A stretch of 45,948 bases of DNA, from positions 1-45,948 of the IMG/VR virus record IMGVR_UViG_3300020200_000052, one strand, 5' to 3'. The notes under the pieces were generated by a model that saw only the letters and a program-made list of their open reading frames with translations, was not told where the DNA came from and did no database searches. Positions 30,029 through 37,968 of the stretch are shown piece by piece; the first letter of the stretch is position 1, and each line of letters begins with the position of its first letter. The DNA comes from a virus. A program made the position numbers and the translations under genes.

Positions 30029-31804
30029 ATGAGTAATCAAAAAATAGAACAATTAAAAGAGTATGCCCGTATTTTAAAAGATACACCATATGCTTTGAGA
30101 ACATACCTACAGACTTACGATAATACTCAAAAAAGATTTGTTCCATTAAAACTTTTTCCTGACCAAATTCAATTATTAAAAGATTACGAGGATTACAATG
30201 AAAATATCACAAGAAAGTATAGACAAGCGGGTGTGACCACGGTTACCGCCGCTTGGATTTCTAAAAAATTACAATTAGCAAAACCCGAGAACCCTGAAAG
30301 AGTTCTTATTATCGCAAACAAAAAAGACACCGCGGTTGAAATGGCTAACAAGATTAGACATTTTTTAGACCAGTGGCCTGATTGGATTAATGTAGGATTT
30401 TCACCCGATAAAAACTCAGAAAGTAGATTTAGGTTAAACAATGGTTGCGAAGTGAAAGCAGTTGCAACTTCTGCGGATGCTTTACGTGGTTATACACCTA
30501 CAATTCTTATATTTGACGAAGCTGCGTATATTGAGGCGGGTGAAGACTTTTGGGCAGCGTCTATGGCGTCATTATCTACGGGTGGTAAGATTATCCTTAT
30601 TTCTACCCCAAACGGTTTTGACCCGATTTATTATGGTGTTTATGACCAAGCAATTAGAGCTGTAAATGATTTTCACATTACCGACCTTAGATGGTTCAAA
30701 GACCCTCGTTACACAAAAGATTTGAGATGGGTTAAATGTAATGATATTGTTCATTACATGTTGAATAGAGAACAATATAACGATGATGATATTGTAATGA
30801 CTGATTTTGATATTGAAAATTACAAACAATACGAAGAAGAAGGTTTTAAACCTTTATCTTCTTGGTTTGAATCAATGTGTAAAAAATTCAAGTTTGATAG
30901 AAGAAAAATATCCCAAGAATTAGAATGTGATTTTCTTGGTTCAGGGGACGGTGTAATTCCAACTGAAGTACAAGATAATATTGTTAAAAACATGCTGAGG
31001 GACCCAAAAGAAAAGTATATGCATGGTACTTTTTGGCAATGGAAAGAACCCGTACAGGGTCATAAATATATTATGGGTGTAGACGTTTCAAGAGGTGATA
31101 GTGAGGACTTTTCTGCAATTAGTATCATAGATTTTGATGAAAGAGAACAAGTGGCGGAATATGTTGGTAAAATACCACCTGATGATTTGGCTTCGGTCGC
31201 ATATAAATGGGGGATACTTTATGAAGCTTTTATTGTGGTTGATATTACCGGTGGTATGGGTGTTGCAACATCAAGAAAACTACAAGAGTTAAATTATAAA
31301 AATCTTTATATAGATGGAATTAATACCAAAAATATTTGGGAGTACAACTCTAAAGCGTTGGAAAAAATTCCAGGTATTAACTTTAACAATAAAAGGACAC
31401 AAATTGTTGCTGCTTTTGAAGAACAATTAAGAAAAGGGTTTCAAGTTAGGTCTGCGAGATTAATGAATGAATTAAACACATTTGTTTATATAAATGGTAG
31501 ACCTGACCACATGAAAGGGGCTCACGATGATGCGATTATGAGTATGTCAATGGCATTATATGTTGGTGATATTTCATTTGCACAACTAACTAAAAACGAG
31601 AATGCTAATAAAGCGATGTTAGAATCTTGGACATTGTCCGAAAGAACATATGAACCAAATAAATCATTTTATTCATACGGAACAGCGTTTGACCAAATAG
31701 GTTCAATGTCAGTGGATAATGACCCCAATATTCCAAGACATAATAACAACGCAACAAAAGAACAATACTCTCGGTACTCTTGGTTGTTTAATAAAAAAAG
31801 ATAA
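30029..31804 (+). CDS. Terminase large subunit (T4 gp17-like)
   Basis: The 591-residue protein is the DNA-packaging motor. The ATPase half shows a Walker A variant in RKYRQAGVTTVTA (63-74) and Walker B LIFDEAA (160-166), followed by the coupling motif STPNG. The nuclease half starts around MGVDVSRGDSED (349-360), with Asp352 as a metal ligand, and ends with DHMKGAHDDAIMSM, the last acidic site. Length and order match gp17 of T4-like phages. It cuts concatemeric DNA and pumps it through the portal, the next gene. Confidence 0.95.
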   Translation: MSNQKIEQLKEYARILKDTPYALRTYLQTYDNTQKRFVPLKLFPDQIQLLKDYEDYNENITRKYRQAGVTTVTAAWISKKLQLAKPENPERVLIIANKKDTAVEMANKIRHFLDQWPDWINVGFSPDKNSESRFRLNNGCEVKAVATSADALRGYTPTILIFDEAAYIEAGEDFWAASMASLSTGGKIILISTPNGFDPIYYGVYDQAIRAVNDFHITDLRWFKDPRYTKDLRWVKCNDIVHYMLNREQYNDDDIVMTDFDIENYKQYEEEGFKPLSSWFESMCKKFKFDRRKISQELECDFLGSGDGVIPTEVQDNIVKNMLRDPKEKYMHGTFWQWKEPVQGHKYIMGVDVSRGDSEDFSAISIIDFDEREQVAEYVGKIPPDDLASVAYKWGILYEAFIVVDITGGMGVATSRKLQELNYKNLYIDGINTKNIWEYNSKALEKIPGINFNNKRTQIVAAFEEQLRKGFQVRSARLMNELNTFVYINGRPDHMKGAHDDAIMSMSMALYVGDISFAQLTKNENANKAMLESWTLSERTYEPNKSFYSYGTAFDQIGSMSVDNDPNIPRHNNNATKEQYSRYSWLFNKKR

Positions 31805-31845
31805 TCCTTTATTATAATAATAAAATTAATTATATTCTCTTAAAC

Positions 31846-31853
31846 TATTTATA
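31846..31853 (+). promoter_or_regulatory. TATTTATA motif upstream of portal
   Basis: The exact octamer, three bases before the portal ATG, in the 52-base gap after terminase. Confidence 0.4.
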
Positions 31854-31856
31854 TAC

Positions 31857-33671
31857 ATGGCGGAAAGTAATTTAACGGTATTTCAGAGATTAACAAAAAT
31901 GTTTGGGTTCCCTGGTAGGGTAACTCCTGAGGAGGCTCCGTCTTTCAATTTTGATAAAGAACAAATACTAAAAACAAATAGTAGGGAGGAGTATGAAAAA
32001 TCGATGCTACAAGCTCAGCAGAGTCAATACATTGCAGACAAGTGGACAAAACTTGACCAATCTCTTTATAATCAATCGGTATATTACGAACCAAATAGGT
32101 TGTCAGCATATTACGATTATGAATCGATGGAATTTACTCCTGAAATTTCTGCCGCTTTAGATATATACGCCGAAGAATCAACAACATTATCTGAAAAAGG
32201 TGAAATATTAACTATTTTTTCAGAATCATCAAGAGTCAAAATTATTCTTGATGATTTGTTTATGAATAGGTTAGATTTGAACACTAACTTACAAATGTGG
32301 ACAAGGGGTACTTGTAAGTACGGCGATAACTTTGTTTACCTTAAAATAGACCCTGAAAGAGGTATTATTGGGTGTCAACAATTACCTAATATTGAAATTG
32401 AAAGACATGAAGGTAAAGAAAGCAAAACACCAAATCAACAAAACTCAATGCAACTTCCAACAAGAGAGTTAAGATTTCAATGGAAAAATAAAGATTTAGA
32501 ATTTCAAGCTTGGGAAATAGCCCATTTTAGATTATTGGGTGATGATAGAAAACTTCCTTATGGTACCTCTATGTTGGATAAAATTAGAAGAATTTGGAAA
32601 CAATTACTTTTAGCAGAGGATGCTATGTTGATTTATAGAACAACAAGAGCACCTGAAAGAAGGGTTTTTAAAATATTTGTTGGTAACATGGATGACAAAG
32701 ACATCGAGGCTTATGTACAACGTGTGGCTAATAAATTTAAAAGAGACCAAGTGGTTGATTCAAGAAACGGTCAAGTTGATATGAGATATAATCAAATGGC
32801 GGTTGACCAAGATTATTTCATCCCTGTTCGTGACCCAGCTCAAACAAATCCTATTGAAACATTAGCAGGGGCACAAAACTTAGGTGAAATTGCCGACATT
32901 GAATATATCCAAAAGAAAATGTTGGCGGCACTTCGTATTCCAAAAGCTTTCTTAGGTTTTGAAGAAGTTGTTGGTGACGGTAAAACTCTCGCGTTGATGG
33001 ATATTCGTTTTGCAAGAACAATCAACAGAATTCAAAAATCGGTAATTCAAGAATTAAATAAAATAGCATTAATTCATCTTTACTTATTGGGTTTGGAAGA
33101 TGAATTAGATAATTTCACATTATCATTAACAAACCCGTCAGCACAATCTGATTTGTTGAGAATTGAACAATGGAAAGAAAAAATTGTATTGTATAAAGAT
33201 GCAACATCTGACCAATCTCAAATTGGAATCCTACCTGTTTCACATACTTGGGCTAAGAAAAATATTCTTGGTATGAGTGACAGTGAAGTGATTCTTGATT
33301 TACAACAACAAAGAATTGAAAGAGCAATTGGTTTCGAATTAACTAACACACAAAACGTTATCAAACGAAGTGGTGTATTTGATGATGTTGATTCAAAATA
33401 TGGGGTTCCCGAAGAGGAAAGACAAGAAGGTGGAGATGCGGCTGGCGGCGATGCTGGCGGTATGAATATGGGTACGGGCGGAGGTACCCCACCACCACCG
33501 CCACCAGCGGGGGGTGGAGACGCTCCTTTGAGTGAGAACGAAACAAAAAAACACAATATATTGAGTATGTTGAACGAAAATGACAAATTAGAAGATTTGT
33601 TTGATATGAATAAAGCTCAAGATAATATTTATGAAATAGAAAATAAACTTAAAAACTTCTTAAACGAATAA
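31857..33671 (+). CDS. Portal protein (T4 gp20-like)
   Basis: The 604-residue protein matches the gp20 family: YYDYESMEFTPEISAALDIYAEE near residue 83, GTCKYGDNFVYL, AHFRLLGDDRKLPYGTSML, and the long helix region near RIPKAFLGFEEVVGDGKTLA. It forms the dodecameric ring at one head vertex through which DNA passes. The C-terminal 70 residues contain a Gly/Pro-rich linker (GTGGGTPPPPPPAGGG), then an acidic helix, longer than in T4. Confidence 0.93.
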   Translation: MAESNLTVFQRLTKMFGFPGRVTPEEAPSFNFDKEQILKTNSREEYEKSMLQAQQSQYIADKWTKLDQSLYNQSVYYEPNRLSAYYDYESMEFTPEISAALDIYAEESTTLSEKGEILTIFSESSRVKIILDDLFMNRLDLNTNLQMWTRGTCKYGDNFVYLKIDPERGIIGCQQLPNIEIERHEGKESKTPNQQNSMQLPTRELRFQWKNKDLEFQAWEIAHFRLLGDDRKLPYGTSMLDKIRRIWKQLLLAEDAMLIYRTTRAPERRVFKIFVGNMDDKDIEAYVQRVANKFKRDQVVDSRNGQVDMRYNQMAVDQDYFIPVRDPAQTNPIETLAGAQNLGEIADIEYIQKKMLAALRIPKAFLGFEEVVGDGKTLALMDIRFARTINRIQKSVIQELNKIALIHLYLLGLEDELDNFTLSLTNPSAQSDLLRIEQWKEKIVLYKDATSDQSQIGILPVSHTWAKKNILGMSDSEVILDLQQQRIERAIGFELTNTQNVIKRSGVFDDVDSKYGVPEEERQEGGDAAGGDAGGMNMGTGGGTPPPPPPAGGGDAPLSENETKKHNILSMLNENDKLEDLFDMNKAQDNIYEIENKLKNFLNE

Positions 33672-33676
33672 CAAAA

Positions 33677-34417
33677 ATGACAAACTTTGGTAAATTAAAA
33701 ATAAAACTATTAACAAAACTTACCGAATCTTACGCCTCTAATAATAAAGGTGAAATTAAAGATTTAGTAAATAAACTAAAATCAAATAAATCTTTATCTG
33801 AAATGTATATGTTTTATGAAAATATTGAAAACTTGAACATTTCATCAAAAGATAAAGCCAAATTATATGTGGAATCTATTGAACCTATTTTAGTAGAAAA
33901 AACTAAATCTTTGAAAAAAGAAATAAAAGAGTTTGATAAATCAATCAAAGGCGTTGTAGCGGAATCAAATTTACTTTATAACGATTTGGATATTCTTTCG
34001 GAGGAAACCAATATGCACAATATCGCATCTAAGATTGACGCTAGAGAAAACTTAATATTTCATTTGATTCAAGAAAAGAAAAAAGAAATTTTTGAAAAAC
34101 CTTCAGTTCAAATAGAAAATCATTCTTTATTGAATGCGGTGTTGGTAAATAATTTTAATATTAAGTATAGTGATTTTTTGAATGAGGAACAAAAAGAAAC
34201 TTTCAATAAGATTGTATCAATGACTGATGAGGAATTGATTAATGAAATGAACTCTGTAAAAAAAGAACTTAATAACAAATTAGATTCACTATTAAAAGAA
34301 TCTACTGAAGATTCTGTAGTTAGTAAACTTACTAATGTAAAATTAGAAGTTGAAAAATCGGAAATTTCAAAATTCAATTACTATAAACTAATTGAATTAA
34401 AAAATGGTTTAATTTGA
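33677..34417 (+). CDS. Putative prohead core protein
   Basis: The 246-residue, highly charged helical protein starts MTNFGKLKIKLLTKLTESYAS. The position between portal and prohead protease matches the core genes of T4 (67/68 region), and the coiled-coil composition fits an internal core. The sequence itself shows no motif. It converges with the bS21 gene and overlaps it by nine bases. Confidence 0.55.
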   Translation: MTNFGKLKIKLLTKLTESYASNNKGEIKDLVNKLKSNKSLSEMYMFYENIENLNISSKDKAKLYVESIEPILVEKTKSLKKEIKEFDKSIKGVVAESNLLYNDLDILSEETNMHNIASKIDARENLIFHLIQEKKKEIFEKPSVQIENHSLLNAVLVNNFNIKYSDFLNEEQKETFNKIVSMTDEELINEMNSVKKELNNKLDSLLKESTEDSVVSKLTNVKLEVEKSEISKFNYYKLIELKNGLI

Positions 34418-34609
34418 TTTTTCTTTATCGGTAAACAATTGCTGCTTATAAATCGCCTTTAATTTTTTATCTCTTTTTTCAACCGATGGTTTAACATATT
34501 CTTGTTTTTTTCTAAGTTTTTCGATTTGTTTAGTTTTTTGAACCTTGTATTTGTATTTTTTTAATGCTGATTCAAGGTTTTTTTCTTTGTTGACGTTTAC
34601 GATTATCAT
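34409..34609 (-). CDS. rpsU: Ribosomal protein bS21, phage-encoded
   Basis: The 66 residues align with bS21 along the full length: MIIVNVNKEKNLESALKKYK, then LRKKQEYVKPSVEKRDK and KAIYKQ. bS21 sits on the 30S platform near the anti-Shine-Dalgarno and helps choose initiation sites. It is the only minus-strand gene inside the late head cluster and has its own TATTTATA (34625-34632), 15 bases upstream. No Shine-Dalgarno is visible before its ATG. It may replace host bS21 and favour phage mRNAs. Confidence 0.88.
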   Translation of the reverse strand: MIIVNVNKEKNLESALKKYKYKVQKTKQIEKLRKKQEYVKPSVEKRDKKLKAIYKQQLFTDKEKSN

Positions 34610-34624
34610 AATCTTTTTTTGAAA

Positions 34625-34632
34625 TATAAATA
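34625..34632 (-). promoter_or_regulatory. TATTTATA motif upstream of bS21
   Basis: The exact octamer on the - strand, 15 bases before the bS21 ATG, pointing to expression with the late genes. Confidence 0.4.
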
Positions 34633-34706
34633 AAAAGTTTTGATTTATTAAGTTTATTTTGTATATTTTAAATACACCATAAAGTACATAAGTATGATAT
34701 TATTAA

Positions 34707-35135
34707 ATGAAAAAAGGAAAGTTTATTTCAATTGGTGTTCACAATAATGTAAAAATTGGATACGGAACGGTTGATTGTAAAAACTTAAAAACAATCTACG
34801 TACAATTAAATTCATGGACTCAACCAACAATAAACGACCACGATTTTGAAAAATTAATTTCAAAAACAAGAAGACAAATAAAAGAAAAAGTTTATTGTTT
34901 AAATTCTGATTTATTTAAAAGAGAATCAATTGTTGATTTGGATATTAAAACTAGTGCCATAAAAACAAATAAAAGGTCTTTCATGGACCTTGAAATTACA
35001 TTGTATGTCGATAAATTTTTTGATGTGCGTTCTAAAGAAGTTGAAAATATTATTACCAACTTATCAGAAACTATAATAGACACCGTTTTGACGAACGAAA
35101 CTTTATTTAATTTCTTTGAAAAAAAAATTAATTAA
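34707..35135 (+). CDS. Hypothetical protein of the head gene cluster
   Basis: The 142-residue protein starts MKKGKFISIGVHNNVKIGYG and has a beta-rich N-terminal half and helical C terminus. I see no motif. It lies just before the protease gene; 97 bases of AT-rich sequence separate it from the bS21 start. Confidence 0.6.
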   Translation: MKKGKFISIGVHNNVKIGYGTVDCKNLKTIYVQLNSWTQPTINDHDFEKLISKTRRQIKEKVYCLNSDLFKRESIVDLDIKTSAIKTNKRSFMDLEITLYVDKFFDVRSKEVENIITNLSETIIDTVLTNETLFNFFEKKIN

Positions 35136-35165
35136 GTATCTGAGGTATTTATTATAAAAAGTTGG

Positions 35166-35849
35166 ATGAAAATACTCGGCCCAAATGAAACCGGTAAAGG
35201 TATACTAATAGAATACGACGCTGGTTATATATCACCAAAAGAAAATCAGAAAATTATTTCTGAAATGAAAGATGTGGACTATTCTGATGATGTGGTCCTT
35301 TACGCTGTTTTACAAAAATATGATACACCAAATAAAAATGGTAGAATCTACCCTGAAGACATTCTTAAGAGAGAAAATGAAAAATATCAATCTATTATAA
35401 ATAAAGGTGGTGCATTAAACGAACTAAATCACCCAACATCTTCACTAATAGATTTAGACAGAGTTTCACATTCGATTTTAGAAACATGGTGGGATGGTAA
35501 AATCCTTATGGGTAAAATAAAATTATTTACTTCTCCCGCTTGGAAAAAAATGGGAATAGTTAGTACTAAAGGTGACCAAGCTGCCATGTTATTAATGAAT
35601 GGTGCAACACTTGGTATATCATCAAGAGGTGTTGGTTCTTTAAAAAATATTAAAGGTCAAAACATTGTTCAAGAAGATTTTGAATTAGTGTGTTTTGATT
35701 TAGTGTCATCCCCAAGTACACCAGGTGCATATGTATTCTCAGACTTAAAAGACAGGGACCAATATCAAGAATCAATTCAAGAAAATCCATCAGACTCAAA
35801 TAGAATGAAAAATTTGATGTCAAAGTTGGATAGTTATTTAGGTAAATAA
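35166..35849 (+). CDS. Prohead maturation protease (T4 gp21-like)
   Basis: The 227-residue protein shows the catalytic motifs of the phage prohead proteases: ALNELNHP with His89, and LGISSRGVGS with the nucleophile Ser (152/153). A YDTPNKNGRIYP motif comes before them. The enzyme cleaves scaffold, core and capsid proteins inside the prohead, in T4 after (L/I)xE. A suitable site, FLINE-A, is present in the capsid protein downstream. TATTTATTA (35146) lies upstream. Confidence 0.92.
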   Translation: MKILGPNETGKGILIEYDAGYISPKENQKIISEMKDVDYSDDVVLYAVLQKYDTPNKNGRIYPEDILKRENEKYQSIINKGGALNELNHPTSSLIDLDRVSHSILETWWDGKILMGKIKLFTSPAWKKMGIVSTKGDQAAMLLMNGATLGISSRGVGSLKNIKGQNIVQEDFELVCFDLVSSPSTPGAYVFSDLKDRDQYQESIQENPSDSNRMKNLMSKLDSYLGK

Positions 35850-35902
35850 TAATTTATTATAGGTTATCAAACTATAATCGGTATTTTTTTACATTATCAG
35901 CA

Positions 35903-35910
35903 TATTTATA
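35903..35910 (+). promoter_or_regulatory. TATTTATA motif upstream of scaffold and capsid genes
   Basis: The exact octamer, 19 bases before the scaffold ATG. No other candidate promoter lies before the capsid gene, so both genes may be transcribed from here. Confidence 0.45.
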
Positions 35911-35929
35911 GGTAAATATATTTAATAAT

Positions 35930-37939
35930 ATGAGCGAAAAATCCATTCTAGAACAAGCATTGCTTCAAGTACAGACCCTTGAGGAGGCGGTAAGGGCAAA
36001 CGCAAAAGGTATACTTGCTTCAACTATGAAACAAGAAATCGGCGATTTGTTGAAAGAATCCATGGAAGATGAGGAAAAAGTTGTTAAAGAACAACCTAAT
36101 CCTGAAGAAGACCCCGCAGACGATGTATCAGCAGGTGCTGACGATAACACTGGGGACGATAAATCAGACGAAGATGATGACAACTCATCTGATGAACTAT
36201 CTAAAGACATCGACTCAAAAGATTCATCTGATGACGACTTTGGCGACATGGATAACATGAACGACTTTGGAGACATGGATGATGACGATGTGGTTGATAT
36301 GACTGGTGCTGACGAAGACGAAATTTTAAAAGTTTTTAAAGCAATGAGTCCTGAAGATGGAGTAATCGTTAAGAAAGATGATGACCACATCGAATTGTCT
36401 GATGGTGATGACGAGTATATCATTAAGTTAGGTGCAGACATGGAAATGGATGATGAAGACATGGAAATGGATGATGAAGACATGGAAATGGATGATGAAG
36501 ACATGGAAATGGATGATGAAGACATGGAAATGGATGATGAAGACATGGAAATGGATGATGAAGACATGGAAATGGATGATGAAGACATGGAAATGGATGA
36601 TGAAGACATGGAAATGGATGATGAAGACATGGAAATGGATGATGAAGACATGGAAATGGATGATGAAGACATGGAAATGGATGATGAAGACATGGAAATG
36701 GATGATGAAGACATGGAAATGGATGATGAAGACATGGAAATGGATGATGAAGACATGGAAATGGATGATGAAGGAGAAACTATCGATATGAGAGGAGCTT
36801 CTGACGCTGAAGTCTTAAAAGTTTTCAAAGCAATGGGAGATGATGATGGAATCGTTATAAAAAAAGAAGGTGAAATGTTACACCTTGAAGACGGTGATAA
36901 CGAATATATGATACGACTAAGAGAATCAGAAAGAAAAATGAATGAAGTAATATATGAAATAGAAATGGATGGGGACACTTCAAGCAAGTTTGGTAAGAAC
37001 ATATATGACGAATCCGATTATAAATTGGGCGAAGATATAGATAGCGAGCCTGAACATGAATATAATGAAGGTTGGTCTTGGGCTGGTGCCGCAAAAGGTG
37101 CTATGATGGGCGGAATTGGTCTTGAAGAAGAAGATGGTTACGGAAGTGAAGAAAAAGTTTATGAATTCGAAGGAGATGACTTAGAAAATGCAATCGCTGA
37201 AGCCGTTGAAAAAACCAAAAAATCAATCAAAAATAAAGGTGTCGGTATTGGTCGTGGTCCTAAATTTGCATATGGTAAAAAACCTAACATGAGCGGAGGG
37301 TTTAATGAAAAAAGAAAAGAAGCTTTTGGAAAAGGAACTAAAGCCATGGGAACAGGTAAAGCAAAATTTGAATATAAGGACGAAACGAATGGTGATTTCA
37401 AGAATGTTAGAAAAATGGAAACTAAAGAAGCCGTACGAACTAATAGTTACACCAGAGCCAATAAAGTTGGAAACAGAAAAGGTTCTGATCAAAATGTTAA
37501 CAGAAAAGAAATCAGAGTAAGACCGCACACAAGAATAAATGAAGAAGTTGAAATGTTAAAAGAAAAAAATAACGAGTATAAAAAAGCTTTAGACGTTTTC
37601 AGAACCAAAATCAATGAAGTTGCGGTTTTTAATTCAAATTTAGCTTATGCAACTCGTTTGTTCACTGAACACTCAACAACTAAACAAGAAAAAATAAATA
37701 TTCTAAGAAGATTTGATAATGTTGAATCTTTGAAAGAATCTAAAAATCTTTACCGAACTATTAAAAATGAATTGTCATCTTCAGTAAGTTCAGGTTCAGA
37801 ACAAAAATTAACCGAATCAATTGAAAGAACTGTAAATAAATCTGTTGAAACAGGTTCAGCAGTAAACTTAATTGAGTCAAAAACGTATGAGAATCCTCAA
37901 TTTTTAAGAATGAAGGATTTGATGTTAAAAATAAAATAA
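35930..37939 (+). CDS. Scaffold/prohead core protein (T4 gp22 position) with a long acidic repeat
   Basis: The 669-residue protein lies between protease and capsid, where T4 has the gp22 scaffold. The N terminus is helical (LEQALLQVQTLEEAV). Residues about 170-281 consist of 16 identical heptads DMEMDDE. Copies of a 45-residue module (EILKVFKAMSPEDGV..., then EVLKVFKAMGDDDGI...) flank the repeat. The C-terminal third is basic and then coiled-coil, as in T4 scaffold proteins. It would be cleaved by the gp21-like protease. The extreme acidity may imitate or balance DNA charge in the prohead. Confidence 0.8.
   Translation: MSEKSILEQALLQVQTLEEAVRANAKGILASTMKQEIGDLLKESMEDEEKVVKEQPNPEEDPADDVSAGADDNTGDDKSDEDDDNSSDELSKDIDSKDSSDDDFGDMDNMNDFGDMDDDDVVDMTGADEDEILKVFKAMSPEDGVIVKKDDDHIELSDGDDEYIIKLGADMEMDDEDMEMDDEDMEMDDEDMEMDDEDMEMDDEDMEMDDEDMEMDDEDMEMDDEDMEMDDEDMEMDDEDMEMDDEDMEMDDEDMEMDDEDMEMDDEDMEMDDEDMEMDDEGETIDMRGASDAEVLKVFKAMGDDDGIVIKKEGEMLHLEDGDNEYMIRLRESERKMNEVIYEIEMDGDTSSKFGKNIYDESDYKLGEDIDSEPEHEYNEGWSWAGAAKGAMMGGIGLEEEDGYGSEEKVYEFEGDDLENAIAEAVEKTKKSIKNKGVGIGRGPKFAYGKKPNMSGGFNEKRKEAFGKGTKAMGTGKAKFEYKDETNGDFKNVRKMETKEAVRTNSYTRANKVGNRKGSDQNVNRKEIRVRPHTRINEEVEMLKEKNNEYKKALDVFRTKINEVAVFNSNLAYATRLFTEHSTTKQEKINILRRFDNVESLKESKNLYRTIKNELSSSVSSGSEQKLTESIERTVNKSVETGSAVNLIESKTYENPQFLRMKDLMLKIK
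36437..36772 (+). repeat. Sixteen perfect copies of a 21-bp repeat
   Basis: The unit GACATGGAAATGGATGATGAA encodes DMEMDDE. It repeats 16 times with no base change that I can see, also at synonymous positions. This points to recent expansion or continuing homogenisation. Copy number should be checked by long reads, because assemblers collapse such arrays. Confidence 0.92.
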
Positions 37940-37968
37940 AAAATAAACTAAAAAATAAAATAAAAAAA

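Noticed and set aside
36437-36772. CRISPR-like array
   Set aside because: The repeat is direct, continuous and coding, with no spacers.
36432-36791. Open frame of repeated KTWKWMM units
   Set aside because: It is the shifted frame of the 21-bp repeat inside the scaffold gene; any in-phase 21-bp array stays open in other frames.
35965-37002. Long Ser/Met-rich minus-strand ORF
   Set aside because: Antisense shadow of the acidic scaffold gene; low complexity caused by the repeat.
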